From: Trichomonas vaginalis G3
Taxonomy: Eukaryota; Parabasalia; Trichomonadida; Trichomonadidae
Length of the DNA: 64,000 nt
Direction: 5' to 3'
Assembly: GCF_026262505.1 (NCBI RefSeq)
Contig: NC_067204.1
Coordinates: 14,278,522 to 14,342,521, forward strand
Positions 29,492 through 38,506 of the stretch are shown one piece after another. The position numbers and the translations under genes are program-made. Within the stretch, counting starts at the first letter, position 1; each line of letters opens with the position of its first letter. The notes below the pieces were generated by a model, which was given only the letters and a program-made list of their open reading frames with translations, made no database searches and was not told the DNA's origin.

Positions 29492-30485
29492 AAGGTAGTC
29501 AAAAAATTTAAGTAGTGAGGCTCTCAAAAATTGAACCGTACTCCATACAAAATTCGTGTACCCTCACTACTTAGATTTTGTGGCCTTCAATTGAGAGGTT
29601 AGTTTTGATAGAGCACGTTATAAAATTAAAAGGGAAAAATAAATAAAATTTAAACATTTAATTATATATAATGTAAGGAGTGTAATTCCAAATTTTCTAA
29701 AAACTATTCAAATTTGAGCATTTTTTTGGAAATAGTAAATCTAATATGTACATCTAATAACAACATGATTCATCACCTTTTCAAGCTCTGCAGTCAATTT
29801 TTTGAAATTTGATTGAAATAAATGTAGCAAAAATTACATTTCATTAGGGAATATATGAGTTTCTCTGGAAACAGGCTGATAAATTTTAAATTTTGTCCAA
29901 TCAACATGAATGCATTGAGAAATTTGGATTGATTTTCTGGTAGAATCTGGAACAATTCAACCATGTATAAATGGATCATGTAATCATCATGAAATGTTAG
30001 TGTTAGAGTTCAAAAGAAACAGAATGAGTGGAAATCAAACACAATCTGAATAATTTTAAACGTATACAATCTTTAAGTTTGTATTTTGAATTCTACATAT
30101 ATGATTGTGTAATTCGTTCTTTCAAATGTTCGGATTCAGGCATATTTTGATAAAATTCATTCCCAAAAACGTCAATTAACAATTAAATTTAGTGTATTTT
30201 AAATATATATACGTATTATATTTTATAAATTATATTAAATTCGCAAAATTTTAAGTTTTAAACAAAAAGAAAAAATGTTCAAAATATGAAATTATGCATA
30301 GGATATTACAATTTACAAGTTAGCAATTTTTTTGAATTGCTTTCAATTTTCAAATTGAAATTTTTAAGATTTTTTTCTGAAATAATAAGCAAGAATATCA
30401 ACCTAAATAATATTAAATTCCATGCGTTAATTTCCCCTCAAAAGTCATTGACCGCCTCTCAATCTAGATTTTGTGAGTACTTTAT
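29492..30485. mobile_element. 994-bp dispersed repeat, copy A (family 2), intact
   Basis: Nearly identical over its whole length to 51,346-53,400 once an insertion there is removed. The left end in copy B starts TCACAAAATCTAAGTAG, mutated here, and the right end is CTAGATTTTGTGA, so the unit has short inverted ends. Near the left end, AGTAGTGAGG is answered by CCTCACTACT, making a hairpin. A 61-codon minus-strand frame (29,794-29,979) is identical in both copies, but this only reflects recent duplication. Confidence 0.85.
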
Positions 30486-31340
30486 TTAGGCTCGAAAAGC
30501 AAAAAATATCAAAAAATACAACTTGACTCCATTATGACCCTTTCATGGAGGTAGTTTTTATCCGCTAGTATTTTCCCTTTGAATCTCTTTCCAATTCGAA
30601 ATCAAATTCAAAACTCAGTAGAAGAAAGGAAGAATCGACTTACTACGGTTGTAATACGAATAAATACATATATTTAATTATTTTTATTTACATAATAATT
30701 GTTTGAAGCTCATATTCCAACAAATTTTTAAATAAAAACATTAAAATGTTGAAAATGTTCATATATTTTAATAGGGTTTTGGCACTTTATTGAGGAATTA
30801 CTACATACATAGTCGAACTGAACTTGATATTTTGAAATTTAAATTATTTATCAAAATTAAAATTTAACTTGAAATTTATAATTATTTAGTCATATTTTGC
30901 ATAATTCTAAGTAGATTTTGTAAAAAATCAAGAAAGAAAAATTTTAACGTGCTTTATTTTTTCTTTTTTATAATAATACATATTATTATATAATTAACAT
31001 ATTCATAATGTTTCACCCTTTCAAAAATATAATCCTCCTCCTCTCAAATAAACGTACATACGGGTGGCCTCTTTTTTCAAAAAATTAAAATTTGAAATTT
31101 TGGGCTCAAATATTAGAGATTTTTTCAACCTTCAACGATATATGTTGTCTATATCAGACCTCCTTTCTTTTTGATACTTAACATTGTTCCTAAATCTTAG
31201 CCGTTAAGGCTGTTCTGAAAATATTTTTTTTCGAAAAAATTCGAAAAAAATTCTTAAAATTCAAAAATCCCTTAATTCCTGAGGATTTTGGAAAAAAGTT
31301 TTTACATGAACATGTGTATATTATATGAAGTATTGTTACA

Positions 31341-32059
31341 TATTAAGTTCTGTCAAAATGTAAGCTATTGAATTTTTTGAGAGGGAAATAATCATCGAGG
31401 AAGTAAAAAGTGACGCTTTAGGAAATATTATTAGAAATATGATAATAAATATATTTGGAAAAAATAAGTTTTTTTCAAAAATTGAAATGCTCATAGAATA
31501 TTTTGAAATATCTAGGGAATTGAATTCGGTAATATATACTAAACTGGATTTTTAAATTTCAAGGAAAAATAGCTTTTGTGAATACTTTTGAGAACTCTTC
31601 TCAAAGATCATGATTCAAATATATTAAGGAGCCAAAATATTAGAGAAGAGTTCACAATCAAAATTTTCTCACTTTTCTTCCAAATTGACATCCTTACTCA
31701 CCACTTTCAAGTTTTTCATACATATATCTTACCCATTCATTTGGAATACGAGGTCTCGAGTTTTCGTTCATTTTTTTTACTTTACAAAACTGTTTATTTT
31801 TCAGAATTTTTAAATTTGAAAAAATCCATTCTATATCTGATAAATAATATATTATTTTTCAATCAAAATATTTTGATTATCATCTCAAAAGTGTTCTCAA
31901 AACCTAGTTTTTCTTATTTTGGATAATCTTAATATTTATATTATTATAAACTAATTGAACACCATATGTTTTTGTATACTTTTACAAAAAAATTAATAGA
32001 TTTGTGGTACTTCCCCCGACGATAGAATTGAATAGCTTACATTTTGACAGAACTTAATA
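31341..32059. mobile_element. 719-bp inverted-repeat element (family 3)
   Basis: The terminal inverted repeats are 34 bases with one mismatch (outer part TATTAAGTTCTGTCAAAATG). Both ends carry the subterminal GGAAGTA motif seen in the 7.6-kb element. It contains ACTTTTGAGAAC and the inverse TCTCAAAAGT near the two sides. No coding capacity; a 112-codon frame inside lacks an ATG. Confidence 0.8.
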
Positions 32060-32289
32060 TGGAACAGTATATTGATAAGGTAAAAATCAAATTTTATTGC
32101 ATATTCATCGAGAAAATAAACTAACGAATCCCTCAAAATTTAGAGGGTAATCCTCCTCCTCTCAAATAAACGTACATACAGGTGCACCCTTAACGATTCA
32201 TTATATCAAATATTGAATTGTTCTTTTTTATTTAAATGAAATAGTTATCAAATTTTCATAGTCAACACAATGATATTATTAAAAATACA

Positions 32290-32372
32290 ATTTTGCAAAT
32301 TACCTCAGACTTTTCAGAGGATTGAGTGGCAACTCAATCCTCTGAAATAGTCTGTGGTAATTTTTAGTCTCT
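32290..32372 (+). ncRNA. Hairpin element, copy 2 (first hairpin only)
   Basis: 32,297-32,363 repeats the 67-base hairpin 1 of 18,784-18,850 exactly except for the four-base loop (GGCA against TGCC). Homology then jumps straight into the family 1 element, so the second hairpin has been deleted here. Confidence 0.45.
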
Positions 32373-32374
32373 GT

Positions 32375-33625
32375 TGTAAACAGAAATTCATCAAAAGTGA
32401 CACCTCAGAAAAGCTAAAATATTGAATTTTTGGAACTTTTGATAGAGCACGTTTTTAAATATTAATTAAAGTAAATGTATATTATGTAAAGATTCTTTTT
32501 AATAAAAAATAAAATTTTGAAGAAGAACACAAAATCTTCTGAAAAATAGTATCACATAAACTCATATTATTTTCTAATATATAACTATTTTATATAAAAA
32601 TCAAATTCAATGATCTTAAAAGCGAAGGATAAACCTCAAAATTTACGAATATAATGAGTGGGAATATAATGCTTATCTATCATAAAACCATATGAAATAT
32701 CAATTTTTGCTTTACGCCTAATTTTTGACGACAATTAGCAAAAAATGTTAAATGTTAACACTCAGTCCATTTGAATATGAAAAATAAAATTGATTTTGAT
32801 TAAATGTTTTTATTTATCATGCAATTCTTCTTGCGACCAAAGATTTGAATAAAAGTTCAAAAAATAAGATAGCTTAAAAAATAATGTACGGTAGTGTTTA
32901 CTAATAGATGAATAGTATATAAATTCTATTAAAATGGATTTGATCCAAAAAAATATAAAATCAAAAATAATTGTTATAATTTAAATGAAGAAGTAATTTA
33001 AAACGATTTTATTTATGATCAAATTTTATATATTTTTTTGGATCAAATCCATTTTAATAGAATTTATATACTATTCATCTATTAGTAAACACTACCGTAT
33101 ATTATTTTTTAAGCTATCTTATTTTTTGAACTTTTATTCAAATCTTTGGTCGCAAGAAGAATTGCATGATAAATAAAAACATTTAATCAAAGTCAATTTT
33201 ATTTTTCATATTCAAATGGACTGAGTGTTAACATTTAACATTTTTTGCTAATTGTCGTCAAAAATTAGGCGTAAAGCAAAAATTGATATTTCATATGGTT
33301 TTATGATAGATAAGCATTATATTCCCACTCATTATATTCGTAAATTTTGAGGTTTATCCTTCGCTTTTAAGATCATTGAATTTGATTTTTATATAAAATA
33401 GTTATATATTAGAAAATAATATGAGTTTATGTGATATTATTTTTCAGAAGATTTCATTCTATATGCCTATGAAAAGTACTCTCAAAACTAACTTTTTCCT
33501 AATTATAATTAAATCTAGAATATTGTATTATGCTTAGTATTATTTCATTTTTCTCATTCAATTTAGAATTTACAAATGTCAAAAAATTGAGAGCTGTCAC
33601 TTTTGATGAATTTCTGTTTATTACA
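32375..33625. mobile_element. 1.25-kb family 1 element containing a giant palindrome
   Basis: The ends match those of the 482-bp copy at 19,201 (TGTAAACAGAAATTCATC and its inverse). The centre, 32,532-33,454, is an inverted repeat with arms of about 430 bases differing at only a few positions and a loop of about 60 bases. No ORF of note. The 19-kb copy is this element with most of the palindrome removed. Confidence 0.85.
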
Positions 33626-34067
33626 CGACATCAGTCAGATAATGCGAATATTGTAAAATTATGAAATTGCAATTTCCTCAAAATGCTGTTGTTATTGGGA
33701 AAAAATGTTTGTCTATTATAACTAAAGCATTCTAACATCCTCTTATTCGACGTTATAAGCTTCAATTTCTCTATTTTTACCAAATTGATTTAATTCAACC
33801 TCATAGATTCATTACTCGAGATTTGACTTATCTGATAAGCCAGATTTTATCGTCATGTGGGAAAAAACAGATTCGAAAAGCAAAATAATTTTTTATATAT
33901 AAAATAGCTAAGAAAATGCCAAAATACCATCACCAGTTAAGCAATGTAAGGTCTTGATTTATCGATTATGTAACGTTATTCCAGAGCTTTAATTATGAAT
34001 GGATTTCTAATTTATTGTATTTTTCAAAGGAAAAAAAAAGAATGGCACTTTTTAATTTCATCTCTCA

Positions 34068-34865
34068 ATGCAAGAATATTATCTTGGGAATGATTCACAG
34101 TACGTTACAAATTTACATGAAATCGGTCATGGTACATTTTCAATTGTTTATCAAGGAAAACTAAAAGATTCAGGCCAAGGAATCGCAATAAAAAAAATTA
34201 CCGCCGATATTACTGAAGAAATCTTTCGTCGAGAAATTAATAACATGTGCAGTTCAGATCATCCTAATATAGTAAAAATATACGATGCATTTCTTCAAGA
34301 CAAATTTCCTTATATAATTTTGCAATACTGCGCTAATGGAACATTATCGCAAAGATTAGAAACATTAGATAATTATTCTGATGACGATGCTAGACTTATT
34401 CTAAAGAGTGTTTTAGAAGCGGTTTCTTATTTACATAGCCATCATATTATTCACAGAGATATTAAAGCGGAAAATATATACTTTGATGAAAATGATAATG
34501 TCCTCTTAGGTGACTTCGGTTCTTCAAAGTTTATTGCTAATGATACTGCACAATCTTTAGTCGGAACGATGGACTACATAGCACCTGAAGTTATTGAAAG
34601 CAATATATCAGGAACAAATTATAATGAAAAAGCTGATATTTGGAGTATCGGAATCCTGACATTTTACCTAATCGAAAAACATTTTCCTTTCCAAGTAAGT
34701 AATTACAGAGTAAGCCCTGATATGACCGATGGATCGTATAAAAATGAATTTTATCTCTCACATTCTGATAAAATACTAGATTTCATTGATAAATGCCTAC
34801 AACCTAATCCTGATGATAGGCCAGATGCAGCTGAATTACTTAAACATCCGTATATTACTGGATAA
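34068..34865 (+). CDS. Serine/threonine protein kinase, catalytic domain only
   Basis: 265 residues, essentially a bare kinase domain. It has the glycine loop IGHGTFSIVYQG (19-30), VAIK-type lysine K42 in IAIKK, the alpha-C glutamate in FRREINNM, HRDIKAEN (129-136), DFGSS (149-153) and the activation-segment end GTMDYIAPE. All residues needed for catalysis are present. The sequence style (IVKIYDAF, HSHHIIHRDIKAENI) is of the CAMK/STE-like or NEK-like kind, and the substrate is unknown. The ATG follows a TCATCTCTCA leader; an earlier ATG at 34,042 is in another frame. The stop is inside TAAA. No regulatory domain is present, so control must come from partners or phosphorylation. Confidence 0.9.
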   Translation: MQEYYLGNDSQYVTNLHEIGHGTFSIVYQGKLKDSGQGIAIKKITADITEEIFRREINNMCSSDHPNIVKIYDAFLQDKFPYIILQYCANGTLSQRLETLDNYSDDDARLILKSVLEAVSYLHSHHIIHRDIKAENIYFDENDNVLLGDFGSSKFIANDTAQSLVGTMDYIAPEVIESNISGTNYNEKADIWSIGILTFYLIEKHFPFQVSNYRVSPDMTDGSYKNEFYLSHSDKILDFIDKCLQPNPDDRPDAAELLKHPYITG

Positions 34866-35303
34866 AACTTCAATGTTGAATAAATTATGTTTTATTATCT
34901 TTGATAAAAAAAATTCTTTTATTAACTAATTTAATCAATGTGCGAAAGTATCTTCGAAAGGACAAATTTATGCATACATCAATATTCACATTAAAAAATG
35001 AGATTGAATATTTAATTGGTCGTTTTGCCCATTTCCAATGGTTTGCATTAGTATAAGTATAAAAAATTGTAGCAAATGAGTAATTTTGGCCTGGAATAAA
35101 ACTATTCATTCCAATAACACAATTCAAGCCCAAATATACTAACCGAGAGAACAAAAGTAATACCAATGAGACACATTTAGGATTTGTGATGAAATTAATT
35201 CGATTTGATGAAAAATAGATAATTATATAGTCCTACATAACAAATTTTACAAAAAAAAATAGAAAATATCATGGAAACATATAATGAACCATGGTAAAAT
35301 AGA
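34866..35303. other. Intergenic between convergent genes
   Basis: A 93-codon minus-strand frame (34,885-35,166) has no ATG at its start and no domain-like content, so I do not call a gene. Confidence 0.5.
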
Positions 35304-35954
35304 TCAAAAGTCGTCTCGTGAGAGTTTTTCGATTTCATCTCTCAATTCTTGAATCTCTTGTTTTAATGATTCGGTTTCAATTAAGTATTTTTTAGCAGAA
35401 TTCTTGATCGATGATTCTAGAGCTGTAATTAGATTGATGATGTCTAATTCTTCTCCTGTATGGTTATTATAAGGCATTAATTTAAAACTAAATACGCCCT
35501 TATATCTAGCTTGATATAATTTAATCAAATAATCGACGGATTTGATGAGTTTTTCTTGAGGATTTTGGGTATTCTTCTTTATGCCCATCTCTCGTAAAAA
35601 TTCAGGATCAACGACTCTATCTTGAAATTGCTGGCTATTCTTGCAATATTCCTCTATTACTTTTATTTGTTGGTCCATAAATTGGATATCAGGATATTTA
35701 TTGTAAACTTCTTGAAGAACAACTCCTTTTTCTTGATGTTTCTCTAATTGACTGTTTAAATATTTAAAAGCCTTTTTTGACTTCTTATTAAGTTGACTTA
35801 ATTCATCTTCTAATGCTTGGATTCTTGAATTGTATATGGCATTGGTTTCTTCTGTTGCTCGGAGCTGATCTTCTATGTGCTCAAGGTTTCCAGCTACCTC
35901 TATCTTCTGTAATTTGACATCTTCTAGTGGTGCTGGTGGAGGAGATCCTTGCAT
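35304..35954 (-). CDS. Coiled-coil protein, 216 residues
   Basis: A Pro-rich N-terminus (MQGSPPPAP) is followed by two helical stretches with heptad spacing, about 15-85 (EHIEDQLRATEETNAIYN) and 170-214 (YLIETESLKQEIQELRDEIE). Between them is a less regular part containing FSFKLMPYNNHTGEELDI. There is no signal peptide or membrane span. It may be structural, perhaps cytoskeletal, but no family is recognised. The start is the only ATG near the frame opening. Confidence 0.7.
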   Translation of the reverse strand: MQGSPPPAPLEDVKLQKIEVAGNLEHIEDQLRATEETNAIYNSRIQALEDELSQLNKKSKKAFKYLNSQLEKHQEKGVVLQEVYNKYPDIQFMDQQIKVIEEYCKNSQQFQDRVVDPEFLREMGIKKNTQNPQEKLIKSVDYLIKLYQARYKGVFSFKLMPYNNHTGEELDIINLITALESSIKNSAKKYLIETESLKQEIQELRDEIEKLSRDDF

Positions 35955-36271
35955 TAAACGAACTTTATGCTGAATAAAATCTAAAAAAATTTTGAAATCA
36001 ATTTTTTATTTCTAAATTTCTTATATTTTCAGAGTGTTTTTTGATTTTTGAAAAAATTTTAGTAAAAATCAAATATTTTAGAATTGTAGTATTAATGTAT
36101 TTTGGAAATAAAATCATTGTACATTACATTTGAACTCAAATAACAATTTTCAAAAAAATATATTTTGCAATACAGTTTTTTTTGCATTGTTTATTGGAAA
36201 AAATCAAGAAGTAGTTGTAGAACTATCAAGATTAAGTAAAATTACATATATATAATATTTATCAAAAAAAA
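35955..36271. other. Intergenic, AT-rich
   Basis: Short spacer between two minus-strand genes. Nothing recognised. Confidence 0.5.
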
Positions 36272-36913
36272 TTATTGCGCAGCAAATTTAGATGGACCTC
36301 TTCTACTGAATTCTCCAAACAAATTAATCTTTGCATGAGTATTTGCAATGTCAGGTATAGCAAAAAGCCTAGTCTGTTTCTGGGATGGATTTTCCTGTTC
36401 TGGAACTGGAATTTGTGGTTTATTTTGTGTAGCATTCGATGTAACAGTAGGTTTCTGAGCATTGGCTTGAGGGTTTTCTGGAGGTGTACTAATCTCATTA
36501 CCATCGATTAGATTTCCTTCTTTATCCGCCTTAATTTCTCCCCATGTCATTTGAGTCGAGCTACTAAAGACAGGCTGCTTTGGTTTCTTGACGGCAGCAG
36601 GTTGTTCTACATGTTTCGCTTCAAAACGAGGTTTGTGTTGATAAGGTCTGTCTAAATTGTTGCGAGGTTTTTGCTCGAAGTTCTTGTGATCATGTGCTGG
36701 TTCTTTGGACTTGTTTTTTGATTTAAATTTCGTATATTCATCGTTATTAATTAATCTATCGATAACTCGATCTGCAGATCCAAGTTCCTTGAAAAGTTCA
36801 GTAACTATAAGTGGATCAGCATCTGGAAACATTGAGCATATATTATTTATCTCAGTAGAACTCATTTTTTTTATATCTGTCAAATTTAATTCCAATTTCA
36901 TATCACATGTCAT
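36272..36913 (-). CDS. CUE/UBA-like ubiquitin-binding protein with a disordered tail
   Basis: Up to 213 residues. The segment after MSSTEI (NNICSMFPDADPLIVTELF, then SADRVIDRLINND) has the MFP and di-leucine-like pattern of CUE domains, which bind ubiquitin. The remaining 150 residues are Lys, Gln, Pro and Asn-rich with no fold, apart from a short conserved-looking SSTQMTWGEIKAD. ATGs at 36,913, 36,901 and 36,865 are all possible starts. The first two lie within a motif shared with the leader of the edge gene, so the third is a real option (about 197 residues). Likely cytosolic or nuclear; it may act in RNA or protein turnover. Confidence 0.65.
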   Translation of the reverse strand: MTCDMKLELNLTDIKKMSSTEINNICSMFPDADPLIVTELFKELGSADRVIDRLINNDEYTKFKSKNKSKEPAHDHKNFEQKPRNNLDRPYQHKPRFEAKHVEQPAAVKKPKQPVFSSSTQMTWGEIKADKEGNLIDGNEISTPPENPQANAQKPTVTSNATQNKPQIPVPEQENPSQKQTRLFAIPDIANTHAKINLFGEFSRRGPSKFAAQ

Positions 36914-36919
36914 TAATTG
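36895..36919 (-). promoter_or_regulatory. Conserved 5' element, second copy
   Basis: Same bases as at 518-542 except for one C/T difference. It overlaps the first possible ATG of the CUE-like gene. Confidence 0.35.
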
Positions 36920-37163
36920 TTTTGGAAAACTACAAAGAAAACACTAGGAACTCATTCATCATAATGAAGATGAAATCATTTTAGAACGGATGAGTTAATT
37001 TACCAATATTCTCCATTATTTGATTTCGAAATGCAAAATTTGAATCAAAATTAAAGTTATTATAAAAGAATCAATTATGGAAAGTATCACAAATCAACTA
37101 TATCTAAGAAATAAAGATGAATATTGATATAATGATCATTTACAATCTATTTATAAAAAAAAA

Positions 37164-38111
37164 TTATTGATTCATTGTTCTTTCCATATTTCTTAAATAA
37201 GCACTAACAACAGCTGACATTTCAATAGACTTGTTGATATTTTCGTTTGAAATCTGTTCTCCTGTGACTGGATGAGTATGAGATTTCTTCATCCATTCAT
37301 TAAGGCATCCGCTGCAGAAGAAGAATCCAAGACTTTCAACAGGGTCGAATAAGAGATCTCTGCAGATCGCGCATTGTAATTGTGTTGGAATTTCAAAATC
37401 AAGTGGAATTTCTGGACGTTCTTTATGTTTATTTGTCATTTTAATGACAAAGTCTAAGAAACTTTCTTGAAGATAGTTCCAGGCACTTGGAATTCCGTAA
37501 ATTCCAATTCTTTGTACTAAATATGTTGAAGCGTAGGCTAATGGGAAGCAGTAAACCATGTACGGAAGGAATGGAAGCTTTTTGGAAATGAATCTTGCAA
37601 CAAATGTTGAACAAGCGTGGATTCCTGCAATTGCTAAGGTAGAAGTAGCAAAATCTACAAGAGATGTTGTATGGAAACCATGAGCGCATCTGAGAACTAA
37701 GACTTGATAGCCAGAATAGATCGTTGCGCAAGTAAATGGAACCAAACTTGGTTTAACACCAAGACTGAGAGTAACATCATTTATTCTATGAACAAAATTG
37801 AATTGAGTCAAAAGGTTCATTGTAAGTGTTCTGTATGTTTCTTCTAATTCATCACTAACTAAATTGTAGAAAAATAAGCCAGATGACAAAGCTTCACTCC
37901 AAAATGAAGGTGTCTTCATTGGACCGATGATGTTTACCAAGAATATATGTGTATCGCAGACTGTTTGGAAGAAAGATGATCCAAATGTTTTGAATTTTTT
38001 CTTTCTGAGCTTGTTAGTGCTATTTCTTGCACTGTCACAGATCTCATTCGCAATTTTCTCCAAAGCTTGTTGGTCTTTATTGAAATAGATCTTTGTAAAA
38101 GTTGATAACAT
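37164..38111 (-). CDS. Membrane protein with a C-terminal U-box/RING-like domain
   Basis: 315 residues. About residues 245-290 hold a zinc-finger-like or U-box-like module (LQCAICRDLLFDPVES, then FFFCSGCLNEWMKK and HPVTGEQIS) with two close Cys pairs but not the full set of eight RING ligands. The middle, residues 100-235, has several hydrophobic helices that could span or enter a membrane. The layout, an N-terminal helical membrane domain and a reduced C-terminal RING within about 315 residues, resembles the Pex2/Pex10/Pex12 group, especially Pex12. Peroxisomes are not known in trichomonads, so an ER- or organelle-bound ubiquitin ligase is the safer reading. Confidence 0.7.
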   Translation of the reverse strand: MLSTFTKIYFNKDQQALEKIANEICDSARNSTNKLRKKKFKTFGSSFFQTVCDTHIFLVNIIGPMKTPSFWSEALSSGLFFYNLVSDELEETYRTLTMNLLTQFNFVHRINDVTLSLGVKPSLVPFTCATIYSGYQVLVLRCAHGFHTTSLVDFATSTLAIAGIHACSTFVARFISKKLPFLPYMVYCFPLAYASTYLVQRIGIYGIPSAWNYLQESFLDFVIKMTNKHKERPEIPLDFEIPTQLQCAICRDLLFDPVESLGFFFCSGCLNEWMKKSHTHPVTGEQISNENINKSIEMSAVVSAYLRNMERTMNQ

Positions 38112-38506
38112 TTATGTTTGATTATATAAAAAAAATTTTTTTTTCCAGAACATAATCTCATCAATCATTCTCATTCTTGCTTTATGCTCAGACCAAACAT
38201 CTTATTTTCAAGTTATATGACCCATCCTTGAAAGAATGTCTCGTTTAAAGTTCTTTTAATAATTCAATTGACTCATTTCATTCTTATTATCAAGATTGAT
38301 CAATCTTAATATAAAGAATTTGATATACACATCAAATGTAGCTCAAATACTTTCAAAAAGACAATCAAATTTCAGTTAATATGAATCAGAATATTAAATT
38401 TCATGATGAATTGCAATGCTAAGTTAAATCAAACATATTTGAGGCAAATATCATTGATGTAAGTTTATAATATATATATTTTTACAGCACAAAAAATAAT
38501 AGATAT
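38112..38506. other. Intergenic, AT-rich
   Basis: Spacer between two minus-strand genes with a TATATATAT run near 38,470. Nothing else is recognised. Confidence 0.5.

Larger units (their letters stand above)
29083..34067. other. Gene-free region of nested elements
   Basis: 5 kb with no supported gene. It contains the 994-bp repeat (copy A), the 719-bp inverted-repeat element, a 36-bp direct repeat (31,031 and 32,149), the hairpin element (copy 2), and the 1.25-kb palindromic element. TTAAGGGTGCAC at 29,418 and GTGCACCCTTAA at 32,182 could be the outer ends of a composite unit. Confidence 0.65.

Noticed and set aside
29794-29979. 61-codon frame, identical at 51,648-51,833
   Set aside because: Identity reflects recent duplication of the 994-bp element; no sign of codon-level selection or known domain.
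31588-31926. 112-codon frame inside the 719-bp element
   Set aside because: It begins at TTG rather than ATG, is very rich in Phe, Ile and Leu from AT-rich DNA, and shows no transposase motif.
34885-35166. 93-codon minus-strand frame
   Set aside because: No ATG at the start and no recognisable content.
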